From NCBI GenBank assembly GCA_910587765.1, contig CAJUNR010000050.1, positions 1-29,179 on the forward strand: a DNA stretch of 29,179 nucleotides, written 5' to 3'. Source of the DNA: an uncultured Lachnospiraceae bacterium (GTDB lineage Bacteria; Bacillota; Clostridia; Lachnospirales; Lachnospiraceae). The notes under the pieces were generated by a model. The model was not told where the DNA came from. It ran no database searches and worked only from the letters and a program-made list of their open reading frames with translations. Position numbers and translations under genes: made by a program. Positions 1 to 7,070 of this stretch are shown one piece after another (the stretch's first letter is position 1; every line of letters starts with the position of its first letter).

Positions 1-66
1 GAAAGTTTTTGACATTTATTTTGAAAATCTTTGACAAAAATTTTGAGCGGCTACACTGCTTTCAGG

Positions 67-98
67 AAAAAAGACAGTCATAACAGATTGTCTTTTTT
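67..98 (+). terminator. Intrinsic terminator of an upstream gene outside the window
   Basis: A perfect 10-bp inverted repeat (AAAAAAGACA at 67-76 and TGTCTTTTTT at 89-98) encloses a 12-nt loop. The 3' arm ends in six T, so it fits a rho-independent terminator on the plus strand; the A-run on the other arm means it could also stop minus-strand transcription. No coding sequence is visible in 1-66, so the terminated gene lies to the left or the element is bidirectional. Confidence 0.6.
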
Positions 99-189
99 CG
101 TACAGAGAAAGGGTAAAGGAAAGATAATCTGTTAATTCATGCTTTTCGCCCTGATTCAATTGGAACAATATAACCAAAATATAAAATAT

Positions 190-221
190 TTCACAAAATC
201 CCGCTCAATATGTGTTATACT
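190..221 (+). promoter_or_regulatory. Probable extended -10 promoter for the 325-678 gene
   Basis: TGT followed directly by TATACT (213-221) gives an extended -10 element. The nearest -35-like hexamer, TTCACA at 190-195, is 20 bp away, which is too far, so recognition would rest on the extended -10. The leader to the ATG at 325 would be about 95 nt and contains a purine-rich A/G tract. The rest of 99-324 is AT-rich non-coding DNA in which I see nothing else. Confidence 0.4.
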
Positions 222-324
222 GAATTTGTAGAATTATTGACAAAGAAGGAAAAGAAAGAAAAAGAAGGGAAAATTCCCGAAACAGCGGCGGCTGGGCAAA
301 GATTTCGGAAGGAGCGCGGATCTG

Positions 325-678
325 ATGATGAAAAAAGATGCAGGATGGTGGCTGGCGGCTTCAGCGGTGATTATGCTGGCGCTGCCTTGGATGGCGGTTA
401 CATTCATCAAAGGAGATGGTGGAATGGCGGTCTGTTTTCTTCTGTTCTATGCAGTCAACCCCGTATATTCTCTGGTGGCCGGAACTTTCGCCGGCAGAGA
501 CGGCAGGCGTCTGTGGAGTCTGCCGGTGATATCGGCGGCGCTGTTTCTGTGCGGCACATGGCTCTTCTTTGCTCCGGGAGAAAGCGCGTTCCTTTTGTAC
601 GCGGCGGTTTATCTCGTCCTCGGGATGGCGGCGTTTGCCCTCTCCCTTGCGCTGGGATCAAAGCCATGGCTTCGGTGA
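325..678 (+). CDS. Small hydrophobic membrane protein, unknown function
   Basis: A 117-residue protein that is almost entirely hydrophobic, with about four predicted membrane segments: roughly residues 7-27, 34-55, 64-84 and 88-112. The loops are short and a few basic residues lie at each end (MMKKD at the start, KPWLR at the end). I do not recognise a family motif. The start is well supported: GGAAGGAG at 307-314 sits 10 nt before the ATG, and a second ATG follows at once. A longer overlapping reading frame beginning at 210 has no ribosome site and no plausible composition. The gene lies alone, 142 nt before the promoter of the two-component operon, and is read in the same direction. It could be a small accessory membrane protein for the neighbouring sensor kinase, but nothing in the sequence shows that. 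Confidence 0.6.
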   Translation: MMKKDAGWWLAASAVIMLALPWMAVTFIKGDGGMAVCFLLFYAVNPVYSLVAGTFAGRDGRRLWSLPVISAALFLCGTWLFFAPGESAFLLYAAVYLVLGMAAFALSLALGSKPWLR

Positions 679-775
679 ACGGCCGCGGACTGCGGCGATG
701 CAGGCACGGAATGGAAGAAACTTGGGCAGATCGTACAAAGGACCTCCGGAAAAGGGCGGCCTGTTCCGCCGAAAT

Positions 776-800
776 CGCGGTAAAACGAATAGTTACCGTG
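776..800 (+). other. Hairpin in the intergenic gap
   Basis: CGCGGTAA (776-783) pairs with TTACCGTG (793-800), with one G-T wobble and a 9-nt loop. It lies between the small membrane protein gene and the next promoter. No T-run follows, so it is at best a weak terminator. Confidence 0.3.
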
Positions 801-819
801 CGCGCTTTCTCCGGAAAAA

Positions 820-848
820 ATGACAAACACCAGGGACTGTATTATACT
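820..848 (+). promoter_or_regulatory. Sigma-70-type promoter of the two-component operon
   Basis: ATGACA at 820-825 and TATACT at 843-848 are separated by exactly 17 bp, a good match to the housekeeping consensus. Transcription would begin near 855, about 40 nt before the chosen ATG at 896. This position also argues against the alternative TTG start at 848, which overlaps the -10 box. Confidence 0.6.
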
Positions 849-895
849 TGAACTGTATTTATGAGGCTGAAAACACGATAAGGGGAAAGATACAG

Positions 896-1981
896 ATGCG
901 GATTGCAGTATGTGATGACGACGAGCAGAGCTTCGTGCTGAAAAACAGAGACGGCATTGCCAGGATCGTATTTGCGCGGCTTGAGTATGCGGAAGTGATA
1001 AATAAAAAAGTGTCCTTTTATCTGACGGACGGCGTGGTCCGGGAGGTGACCGCCGCCCTGGCGGATTTTGAAGAAAAACTTCTGGCCAGACCGGAATTTC
1101 TCAAAGTCCACCGTTCCTACATTGTAAATTTAAACTGCGTTCAGAGCGTCGGCGGAGGAAACATCGTCACTGTCGGCGGGCGCAGCGTTCCGGTGGCGCG
1201 CAAGAGATGGAGTCAGGTCCAGGAAGCCTGCATGCACTTCCTGCTTCACAAGAAGGAGCTGCAGACGGAGACGCCGGAGGATGCCGGAGTGCGGAGCGAA
1301 GGCCCGTGGCGTATCCTGCTGGTGGACGACGAGGAGGCCGAGCGGGAGCGCTGGGCGGACGTTCTGCGCAGCCGCGGCTGCGAGGTGCGGCTGGCGGCCG
1401 ACGGGGAGGAAGCGCTCGAGAAGGCGGCGCAGGGTCCCTGCGACTGCGTGCTGCTCGACGTGATGCTTCACGGAGAAGACACCTTTCTGCTTTGCGGGCA
1501 GCTCGGCAGTCTGGCGCAGGCGCCGGTGATCTTTCTGAGCTGCCTGACCGGGACAGAGGAACAGATGAAAGGCTTTGCGGCGGGCGGCGTGGATTACATC
1601 ACCAAGGACACGCCGGCCGGGCTTTTCTGGGCGAAGGTGCAGACGCGTATCCGCCTGGCGCTCTCCGGCGCCGTCCGCCTCCGGTACGGCCCGCTGGTGC
1701 TGGAACTGTCCGGCCGGAAAGTATTTCTGGACGAGAAAGAACTGGACCTTACGCCGGCGGAGTTTGACCTGCTGCAGCGGCTCTCCAGCCAGGCGGGGCA
1801 GATCTGCACGCCGGAAGCGCTTTTTGAGTCCGTCTGCGGCGGACGGCCGTGGGACGGGGGACAGACCGTGCAGATGCATATGTCGCGCCTTCGGCGGAAG
1901 CTGGAACAGGCGGGGAACAGGCATCATTTTATCGAGACCGTTTGGGGGAAGGGTTACCGCTTTGTCACGCCGGACGGCTGA
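896..1981 (+). CDS. Response regulator with LytTR, receiver and OmpR-type winged-helix domains
   Basis: A 361-residue regulator with an unusual order of parts. Residues 1-11 (MRIAVCDDDEQ) are the classic beginning of a LytTR-type receiver, but the rest of that receiver is absent. Residues about 14-112 form a complete LytTR DNA-binding domain (LEYAEV, then KVHRSYIVNL). Residues about 134-255 are a full CheY-like receiver with acidic VDDEE, phospho-acceptor Asp188 in LLDVML and Lys237 in YITK (followed by D rather than the usual P). Residues about 262-361 are an OmpR/PhoB winged helix (LDLTPAEFDLL, then VWGKGYRFV). The start at 896 is chosen because AGGGGAAAG (881-889) precedes it and the receiver-like motif begins there. 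The partner is surely the kinase that starts 33 nt downstream. It probably arose by deletion in one regulator and fusion to another; the two DNA-binding domains could read two sites. Confidence 0.85.
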   Translation: MRIAVCDDDEQSFVLKNRDGIARIVFARLEYAEVINKKVSFYLTDGVVREVTAALADFEEKLLARPEFLKVHRSYIVNLNCVQSVGGGNIVTVGGRSVPVARKRWSQVQEACMHFLLHKKELQTETPEDAGVRSEGPWRILLVDDEEAERERWADVLRSRGCEVRLAADGEEALEKAAQGPCDCVLLDVMLHGEDTFLLCGQLGSLAQAPVIFLSCLTGTEEQMKGFAAGGVDYITKDTPAGLFWAKVQTRIRLALSGAVRLRYGPLVLELSGRKVFLDEKELDLTPAEFDLLQRLSSQAGQICTPEALFESVCGGRPWDGGQTVQMHMSRLRRKLEQAGNRHHFIETVWGKGYRFVTPDG

Positions 1982-2014
1982 CGGAGCGGCGGCGCCGGAA
2001 GAAAGGACGGGAGT

Positions 2015-3922
2015 ATGAAGCGGCAGAAGAATTTGTGGCAGACGCCGGCGGTTCTGGCGGTTCTGGCGGTCTTTTTTGCGGTTCTCTTTTACACGGATAA
2101 TAAATACGAATCGCCCCCGCCCTACGGGGAGTCGGGTGTGATCAAGATCAGCCGGCAGGATCTGCGGCGCGCCGGTCCGGTGTTCCTGATTGACGGCTGG
2201 CTGCTGACGGACGGGCGTGTGACGGACAAACCGACCTACATCGGCGAGTTTTCCAACCTGCAGCGGGGCGACCGGTTGCGGCCGCCTCACGGGAAGGCGC
2301 GCTACCGGCTGACGCTGCGCTACAGCGGCGAACCGGTGACGGTGGCGGTGGATTTTCCGGAGCTGTCCCTGTGGTACAAAATCCTGCTGAACGAAACGCC
2401 GCTGGCGTCGGGCAAAGGAAACGGACATATCACGTTTCTGATGACGCCGGGCGATCACGTCCTGACGGTGGAAACCCTCTCCGTGTCCGGGTATTACAGC
2501 GGTATGTACTTCCCGCCCGCGCTGGGGACGGAAGAGACGCTTTCGCGGATTGACAACGTCCGCATCCTGGCCGGCGCGCTGGCCTTCCTCCTGCCGCTGG
2601 CGCTGGCGGCGTTTACTTTTTTCCTCTGGAGGGCGGGGGGAGATTTAAGCCGCTGCTTCGGGCGGCTGTGCTGCTTTTACGCGTTGTACATGTTCCGCTG
2701 TTTCGTGTACCTGTTCTCCCTGCGGATCATGCACTGCTGGTTCCTGCTTCAGGGGCTCGCGCTGTACGGCCTCTGCTACTCTGTGGTGCGGCTGACCTGC
2801 CTTGCCTGCGGCAGCGGCGGCAGGGTGTGGAAATACATGCGCGGCGCGCTGCTTTTGCTGCCGGCGGTTCTGACCGTCCTTGCGCTGCTTATCCCGCTTT
2901 TCCCGCCGGCCGTCTTCCTGCACGGGAGGCTGACGGACCTTTATTATGTCCTGACCTTTGTCTGTACCGTATTCTTCACTGCGAAAAACACGGCGTCGGA
3001 GGAGTGGGAGAGCCGTTACGCGCTAGCGGGCGGCGCCGTGTTCGGCGCGGGACTGATTTTAAACCTGTTTTTCGCCAACCGCTTCGAGCCGATCCGTTTT
3101 TTCTGGCAGTTTGAATGGTGCGGCCTTTTTCTGGTGCTGCTGTTCGGGGCGATGATGGCGGCGCGCAACCGCCGGATTCTGCGGGAAAATGACGCGCTCA
3201 CCCATCATCTGGAAGAGCAGGTGAAGAAGCGCACCGAGGAAGCGGCCCTGCTCTATGAAGAGCGGCGGGCGTTTTTTTCTGATATGGCGCATGACCTGAA
3301 AGCGCCGGTGTTCGCTACCCAGTCCTTCATCGAAGCCATCCGCCGCAGAGCGGGCGCGGATACGAAGCTGCGCGGCTATCTTGATCAGGCGGAAGCCAGA
3401 CAGCGGGAGATGGCCCGCCGCCTGCAGGGACTCTCCGCGCTCAACGCGCTCGACCGGATCAAAGAAGAGCGGGTGAAAATATCCGTTTCGCAGTTTCTGT
3501 CGGAGTTGTACGAATTTCATCACGGGGAGACCGAAGTACAGGCGGTGTACTTTGCCGTAGAGCCGCCCGGGCGGGAACTTTTCCTAAGCGCCCAGCCGGA
3601 GAAACTGCATCTGCTTTTTGAAAATCTGATTTACAACGCGCTCAAAGCGACGCCGCGCGGGGGCAGCATTACCGTGTCGGCGGAGCAGGAAGGGGGCCGT
3701 GTCCGCATCGCCGTGGAGGATACCGGCTGCGGGATTGCGCCGGAGGAACTGCCGCATATTTTTGAACGTTTTTATGTGGGGGAGAAGAACCGGGAGAGCG
3801 GTACGGGATTGGGGCTGTACATTGTCCGCAGCATTGTGACCGAAATGGGAGGAACGATTGATGTCTGTTCCGCGGCCGGGGAAGGAACGAAGTTCGTGAT
3901 GGAGTTTCCGCCGGCGGACTGA
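2015..3922 (+). CDS. Membrane sensor histidine kinase, 7TM-DISM-like
   Basis: A 635-residue sensor kinase. Residues 9-27 are an N-terminal membrane segment. About 30-190 form an extracytoplasmic beta-rich domain containing GDHVLTVETL, like the jelly-roll sensing domains of 7TMR-DISM proteins. About 190-390 hold a run of some seven hydrophobic segments. A short coiled coil (LEEQVKKRTEEAALLYEE) leads into the dimerisation domain, where the phospho-accepting His426 lies in AHDLKAP. The ATPase domain has Asn541 in the N box (NLIYNALKA), Asp569 in DTGCG and a G2 box in GTGLGLYIV. All residues needed for kinase activity are present. It follows the response regulator gene by 33 nt with an AAAGGA ribosome site, so the two form one operon. 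It should autophosphorylate and pass phosphate to Asp188 of its neighbour. The ligand is unknown; soluble sugars or cell-wall fragments are typical guesses for this sensor type. Confidence 0.88.
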   Translation: MKRQKNLWQTPAVLAVLAVFFAVLFYTDNKYESPPPYGESGVIKISRQDLRRAGPVFLIDGWLLTDGRVTDKPTYIGEFSNLQRGDRLRPPHGKARYRLTLRYSGEPVTVAVDFPELSLWYKILLNETPLASGKGNGHITFLMTPGDHVLTVETLSVSGYYSGMYFPPALGTEETLSRIDNVRILAGALAFLLPLALAAFTFFLWRAGGDLSRCFGRLCCFYALYMFRCFVYLFSLRIMHCWFLLQGLALYGLCYSVVRLTCLACGSGGRVWKYMRGALLLLPAVLTVLALLIPLFPPAVFLHGRLTDLYYVLTFVCTVFFTAKNTASEEWESRYALAGGAVFGAGLILNLFFANRFEPIRFFWQFEWCGLFLVLLFGAMMAARNRRILRENDALTHHLEEQVKKRTEEAALLYEERRAFFSDMAHDLKAPVFATQSFIEAIRRRAGADTKLRGYLDQAEARQREMARRLQGLSALNALDRIKEERVKISVSQFLSELYEFHHGETEVQAVYFAVEPPGRELFLSAQPEKLHLLFENLIYNALKATPRGGSITVSAEQEGGRVRIAVEDTGCGIAPEELPHIFERFYVGEKNRESGTGLGLYIVRSIVTEMGGTIDVCSAAGEGTKFVMEFPPAD

Positions 3923-3943
3923 TTCCGGCGTAGTGCGGGCCGG

Positions 3944-3962
3944 TGTCCGCCTGACGCGGACA
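3944..3962. terminator. Possible shared terminator hairpin between convergent genes
   Basis: TGTCCGC (3944-3950) pairs perfectly with GCGGACA (3956-3962) across a 5-nt loop. It sits in the 82-bp gap where the kinase gene and the minus-strand LytTR gene converge, which is where a terminator is expected. No clear T-run follows on either strand, so termination is uncertain. Confidence 0.35.
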
Positions 3963-4004
3963 GGATGGGGGACCTTTCTGTGAGACGGCGTCCGCGGCGG
4001 AGCG

Positions 4005-4742
4005 TTACAGCACGAAGATCTGCTCCCTGTGGAATACGTATTCAAGGTAGAAATTCTTGACCGTCGAACATTTTCCGTGCGGGATGGGGATTTCCGCGCC
4101 GCTGTCCATGGTAATGGTTTTGTTGGAAATCCTGCGGATATAGTCCATGTTGACCAGAAAAGAGCGGTGCGGCCGCATAAAATTCCCGTATTCCTCCAGC
4201 CTGACGCGCAGCCGGTCCAGACTGCCGCTGCTCTCGAACACCGTTTCGTTGTCCATGTGAAAGGACAGCGTGCGTCCGATCACCTCGCAGTATTCCAGCC
4301 GGTCCAGATCAATCCGCGAGATCCCGTTTTTACAACGCAGAATGAGACCGCTCTGCTGCGATTGCCGGCAGTCGTCGATCACGGAATCCATCAGTTCAAA
4401 AAAACGTTCCGCCTGCAGCGGTTTGATCAGATAGAAATATGCGCCGACAGTGTAGGACTGCACTGCAAACTCGGCGGACGAAGTGAAAAAGATGATTTTT
4501 ACGTTGCTGTCGTATTGACGGATTTCCTTAGCCGCGTCGATTCCGTTTCCCTCGGGCATGAGAACGTCCAGGAACAGAACGTCGTAGCGCATTCCTTTTT
4601 CGAGGTCGGCCAGCAGCTCCAGAGTACTCTGAAAAGCCGCGCAGGCAATCCTGCTTCCGCGCTTTGTACGGTACTGCCTCAGCAGGTCCCGCAGTTCGTT
4701 CAAGGTCGGCAAATCGTGATTACAGCACGCGATTTTTATCAT
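4005..4742 (-). CDS. LytTR-family response regulator with degraded receiver acid pocket
   Basis: A 245-residue AgrA/LytR-type regulator. Residues 1-120 are a receiver with phospho-acceptor Asp59 in LFLDVLMPEGNG, Thr87 in FFTSS and Lys107 in YLIKPL. Residues about 140-240 are a LytTR DNA-binding domain (LEYCEVIGRTLSFH, then MRPHRSFLVNMDYI). The metal-binding acidic pair that normally reads CDD near the N-terminus is CNH here (Cys7, Asn8, His9), with Asp10 left, so normal Mg-dependent phosphorylation may be weakened. The start codon is CAT on the plus strand at 4740-4742, preceded on the minus strand by AGGAAAGGG. No kinase gene accompanies it; it converges on the kinase gene and diverges from the gene at 5111. 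It may work with an unlinked kinase, as an atypical phosphorylation-independent regulator, or as a controller of the divergent surface-protein gene. Confidence 0.85.
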   Translation of the reverse strand: MIKIACCNHDLPTLNELRDLLRQYRTKRGSRIACAAFQSTLELLADLEKGMRYDVLFLDVLMPEGNGIDAAKEIRQYDSNVKIIFFTSSAEFAVQSYTVGAYFYLIKPLQAERFFELMDSVIDDCRQSQQSGLILRCKNGISRIDLDRLEYCEVIGRTLSFHMDNETVFESSGSLDRLRVRLEEYGNFMRPHRSFLVNMDYIRRISNKTITMDSGAEIPIPHGKCSTVKNFYLEYVFHREQIFVL

Positions 4743-4814
4743 AATAAAAAATCCCTTTCCTGTGAAAAAGTGACAATTATGACCGGGTTAAATATGGTAA
4801 TTTGTGAAAAATGC

Positions 4815-4844
4815 TTGACACGTCCGTTTATTATTCCTTATAAT
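4815..4844 (+). promoter_or_regulatory. Near-perfect sigma-70 promoter of the surface-protein gene
   Basis: TTGACA at 4815-4820 and TATAAT at 4839-4844 are both full consensus hexamers, 18 bp apart. Transcription would start near 4851, giving an untranslated leader of about 260 nt before the ATG at 5111. The divergent LytTR regulator gene begins 72 bp to the left, so its product could bind in this gap, although I cannot point to a convincing paired LytTR site. Confidence 0.75.
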
Positions 4845-4850
4845 TAAGAC

Positions 4851-5110
4851 CAACTATACGAAAATACGGCCGCTGTTTCGGCGGATATCCCGCCCGGAAC
4901 GTCTCCGGGAGCATCCGCAGGCAGACCATAAAACATCCGGCTGAGATTACTATAGCATAAAAAGCGGTACCGGAACCGTCCCCGGCGCGAAATGCAGCCG
5001 AAACTGCGCGGACGGCTGCTGTTCATACACGCCGGTTTTCAGCCCGCGTCGGGCGTCCGGGGGGACGGATGGTCTGGGCAGCAACCGCAGACGGACCGAT
5101 GGAATAGACG
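4851..5110 (+). promoter_or_regulatory. Long structured 5' leader, possible cis-regulatory RNA
   Basis: This non-coding leader holds several clear hairpins. GCGGAT (4881-4886) pairs with ATCCGC (4913-4918) and encloses a second stem CCCGGA/TCCGGG (4893-4898 with 4904-4909). GCAGCCG (4994-5000) pairs with CGGCTGC (5013-5019). GCCCG (5042-5046) pairs with CGGGC (5050-5054). I recognise no known riboswitch class. The ribosome site before 5111 is weak (GATGGAATAG), which would suit control at translation. Confidence 0.35.
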
Positions 5111-6904
5111 ATGATGAAAAAGAAGAGAAAATACGTGGCCGCGGCGGTCTTCGCGGCAGCTTTTATGGCGGCAGGCGTCCGGGGGACGTTCGCCGTGCGG
5201 GCGGAGGATTCGCCCGGGGACGCGGTTGCGGAGGAGACGGCGGAGCAGGACGGCGCGAAAGCGTTTGCGGCCTGCGTGGAATATTCGCCCCAGGGCTGGA
5301 TGGTGGCGGGCACGTTCCGGGATTTCACGCCGGATACCGTCCTTGTGCAGCCGATGTGCTCGCTCGATAACGAAACCTGGAGCGATTGCGGACAGAAATG
5401 GGATTTGCGGTGGCTCGGCTCGCAGAACGAGGAGGAGCGGGCGGCGCTGTACCGCCAGAGATGCCTCTATGACAGCGAGGAGCCGCTGAAAAGCTACCTT
5501 GCCAAAGAGCGGGACCGCTTTTATATCCGGCTGCGCGTAGTCAGGGCGGACGGTACGGCCTGCGAGACGGAACCGGCGGTGATTGAGCGCGGGGAAGCGC
5601 GGCCGGTGCCGGCGGAATACGAAGTGTCCGCCCGGTTCGCTTCCGGCGTGTCCGTCCGGGAAGGGCGGCCGCCGAACCTCCGGTATTTCGGCAGATACCA
5701 GATCACGGTCCGCGAGAGCGCTTCCGCGGAGGAGATTCTCGCGTGCCTGCCCGCCGCGCTCCCGGTGGAGGTTCAGATCCAGAACGGTTCCGAGTATATC
5801 GGCAGCGACGTGGTAGACTGTCCGGTCCGGTGGGAGCCTCTGGAGCTGCCGCCGCTTGCGGCGGGCGAGAGCGTGACGGCGGCGGACGCGGCGGAGAGGA
5901 TCGAGATCCCCGCGGGCACCGTTTTACATACCCAGACCGGCGTCTACGAGCTGACGGAACCGGCGGGGATGGATTCCTTCGGAAACGTCACGGACGAAGT
6001 GCGGCTCGTCCTGAACGCCGTCGCAGACAGCGCACAGCCGGCGGGAGCGCTCTCGGAGGAGAACTACGGGCTGGACATGGCGTTTCATCTGAAACCGACA
6101 GGCGCCGTCTCCATCCGCGCTTATACCATGACGGAGGGCGGTTCGCGGTGGACGGAGCTTTCCGGACTTTCGCTGCAGGACGCGGTCGACGCGCAGCCTT
6201 CGACCGCCGGCAGCGGTTACGCGCTCGTGCTCGGCAGCGGACAGGAGCCGTACCGGTCTTACCGGGAGGCGCAGGAGGCCGGAGAGGAGCCGACGCCCTT
6301 CTTTGTGGGCCTGCGGATTGAGGGCGGCGTGTACGACGGCGGACAGCTCGTGCTCGCGTGGCCGGATACCTATGAGCTGCCGCTGCGCCTGCCCGCCGTG
6401 GGCGGCTCCGGCGGAAACGAGGGCAACGCCGGTTCCGACGACCGGGCGGACAGCACGCCGGGCGGACAGCGCCCGGGCCTTACGCAGAGCGTGGAGGCGG
6501 AGGGCGCTGCGTCGGAAACGGACGGCGGGGCTGCCTCCGCCGGACGGGCGGAGACGGCTTTGCCGAAGAACGATACGGACGGTTCCGCGCCGCCGGGGAC
6601 GGCGCTGCGGACCCCGGCGGAAGCGGAAGCCGGCGGGGAGGAAGCACGGCCGGAAAAGGCGGCACGGCCGGAGGACGCCGGCGTTTCCGGGGACGGGAAG
6701 GGAAGCGTCCGCACGGACCCGCAGGAGAAGCCGGTCCGCGCCGCCGCCGGCACAGGCGGCGAGACGCCGGCCGCGGCCGCGGCGGGCATGGCGCTGCTCC
6801 TCGTCTGCGCGGGAATTGCCGCCGCAAAAGGCGCGCCGGAGGGGAAGATCAGGAAGACTGCCGACGCATTGCGCGGGCTGTTTTCATCCGGACAGCGCAG
6901 GTGA
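5111..6904 (+). CDS. Secreted, C-terminally membrane-anchored protein, unknown function
   Basis: A 597-residue exported protein. Residues 1-31 are a signal peptide (MMKKKRK, a hydrophobic Ala-rich core, then a probable cut after AVRA). About 40-430 form a folded, beta-rich extracellular part with no motif I can name. About 435-555 are a low-complexity linker rich in Gly, Ala, Glu, Pro, Thr and Ser. Near 558-576 is one hydrophobic segment (AAAAAGMALLLVCAGIAAA), followed by a basic tail (KIRK, RR). This resembles the layout of a cell-wall-sorted protein, but no LPxTG-like motif precedes the helix, so simple membrane anchoring is more likely. The ATG at 5111 is followed by a second ATG at 5114; either could be used. 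The gene stands alone, with its own strong promoter and a terminator just after the stop. Its position next to pilus and Ydj-like genes does not fix a role. Confidence 0.7.
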   Translation: MMKKKRKYVAAAVFAAAFMAAGVRGTFAVRAEDSPGDAVAEETAEQDGAKAFAACVEYSPQGWMVAGTFRDFTPDTVLVQPMCSLDNETWSDCGQKWDLRWLGSQNEEERAALYRQRCLYDSEEPLKSYLAKERDRFYIRLRVVRADGTACETEPAVIERGEARPVPAEYEVSARFASGVSVREGRPPNLRYFGRYQITVRESASAEEILACLPAALPVEVQIQNGSEYIGSDVVDCPVRWEPLELPPLAAGESVTAADAAERIEIPAGTVLHTQTGVYELTEPAGMDSFGNVTDEVRLVLNAVADSAQPAGALSEENYGLDMAFHLKPTGAVSIRAYTMTEGGSRWTELSGLSLQDAVDAQPSTAGSGYALVLGSGQEPYRSYREAQEAGEEPTPFFVGLRIEGGVYDGGQLVLAWPDTYELPLRLPAVGGSGGNEGNAGSDDRADSTPGGQRPGLTQSVEAEGAASETDGGAASAGRAETALPKNDTDGSAPPGTALRTPAEAEAGGEEARPEKAARPEDAGVSGDGKGSVRTDPQEKPVRAAAGTGGETPAAAAAGMALLLVCAGIAAAKGAPEGKIRKTADALRGLFSSGQRR

Positions 6905-6907
6905 GCG

Positions 6908-6939
6908 AAAAAACACGGCGTTTGGCGCCGCGTTTTTTT
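6908..6939 (+). terminator. Intrinsic terminator after the surface-protein gene
   Basis: An A-run and CACGGCG pair with CGCCGCG and a run of seven T (6933-6939), giving a GC-rich stem with a short TTTG-type loop. It lies 4 nt after the stop codon at 6904, and marks the end of that transcript before the next operon at 7071. Confidence 0.8.
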
Positions 6940-7070
6940 AGCGGACGATTCAATGCAAAATCAAGTCGATTCATGTCATTATGCCCATTTTTACGGGAAA
7001 CTGTTGTATATTATTCGGTAAAAGTGAATAAAGACGTATAAAAGAACGAAAAAGAAAGGAGTTCTCGGGT

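Noticed and set aside
9..57. Two TTGACA hexamers 22 bp apart (9-14 and 31-36) with TACACT at 52-57
   Set aside because: The only -10 candidate gives a 15-bp spacer, and a terminator follows at once at 67-98; probably a chance match in AT-rich DNA.
210..851. A 213-codon plus-strand frame overlapping the small membrane protein gene
   Set aside because: It starts inside the promoter region without a ribosome site, and its composition is Arg/Gly-rich and low in hydrophobic order, unlike the well-supported frame at 325.
4936..4975. CTGAGA followed by GGAACC, reminiscent of a TPP riboswitch
   Set aside because: The essential second part (TGAACCTGAT-like and TAATACCAGCG-like segments) is absent and the gene is not a thiamine gene.
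6995..7020. GGGAAAC ... CGGTA, like an ECF (sigma-W type) promoter of the Ydj-like operon
   Set aside because: The spacing of about 14 bp is too short for this class and the -10 match is poor. Worth recalling only because B. subtilis ydj genes are under sigma-W.
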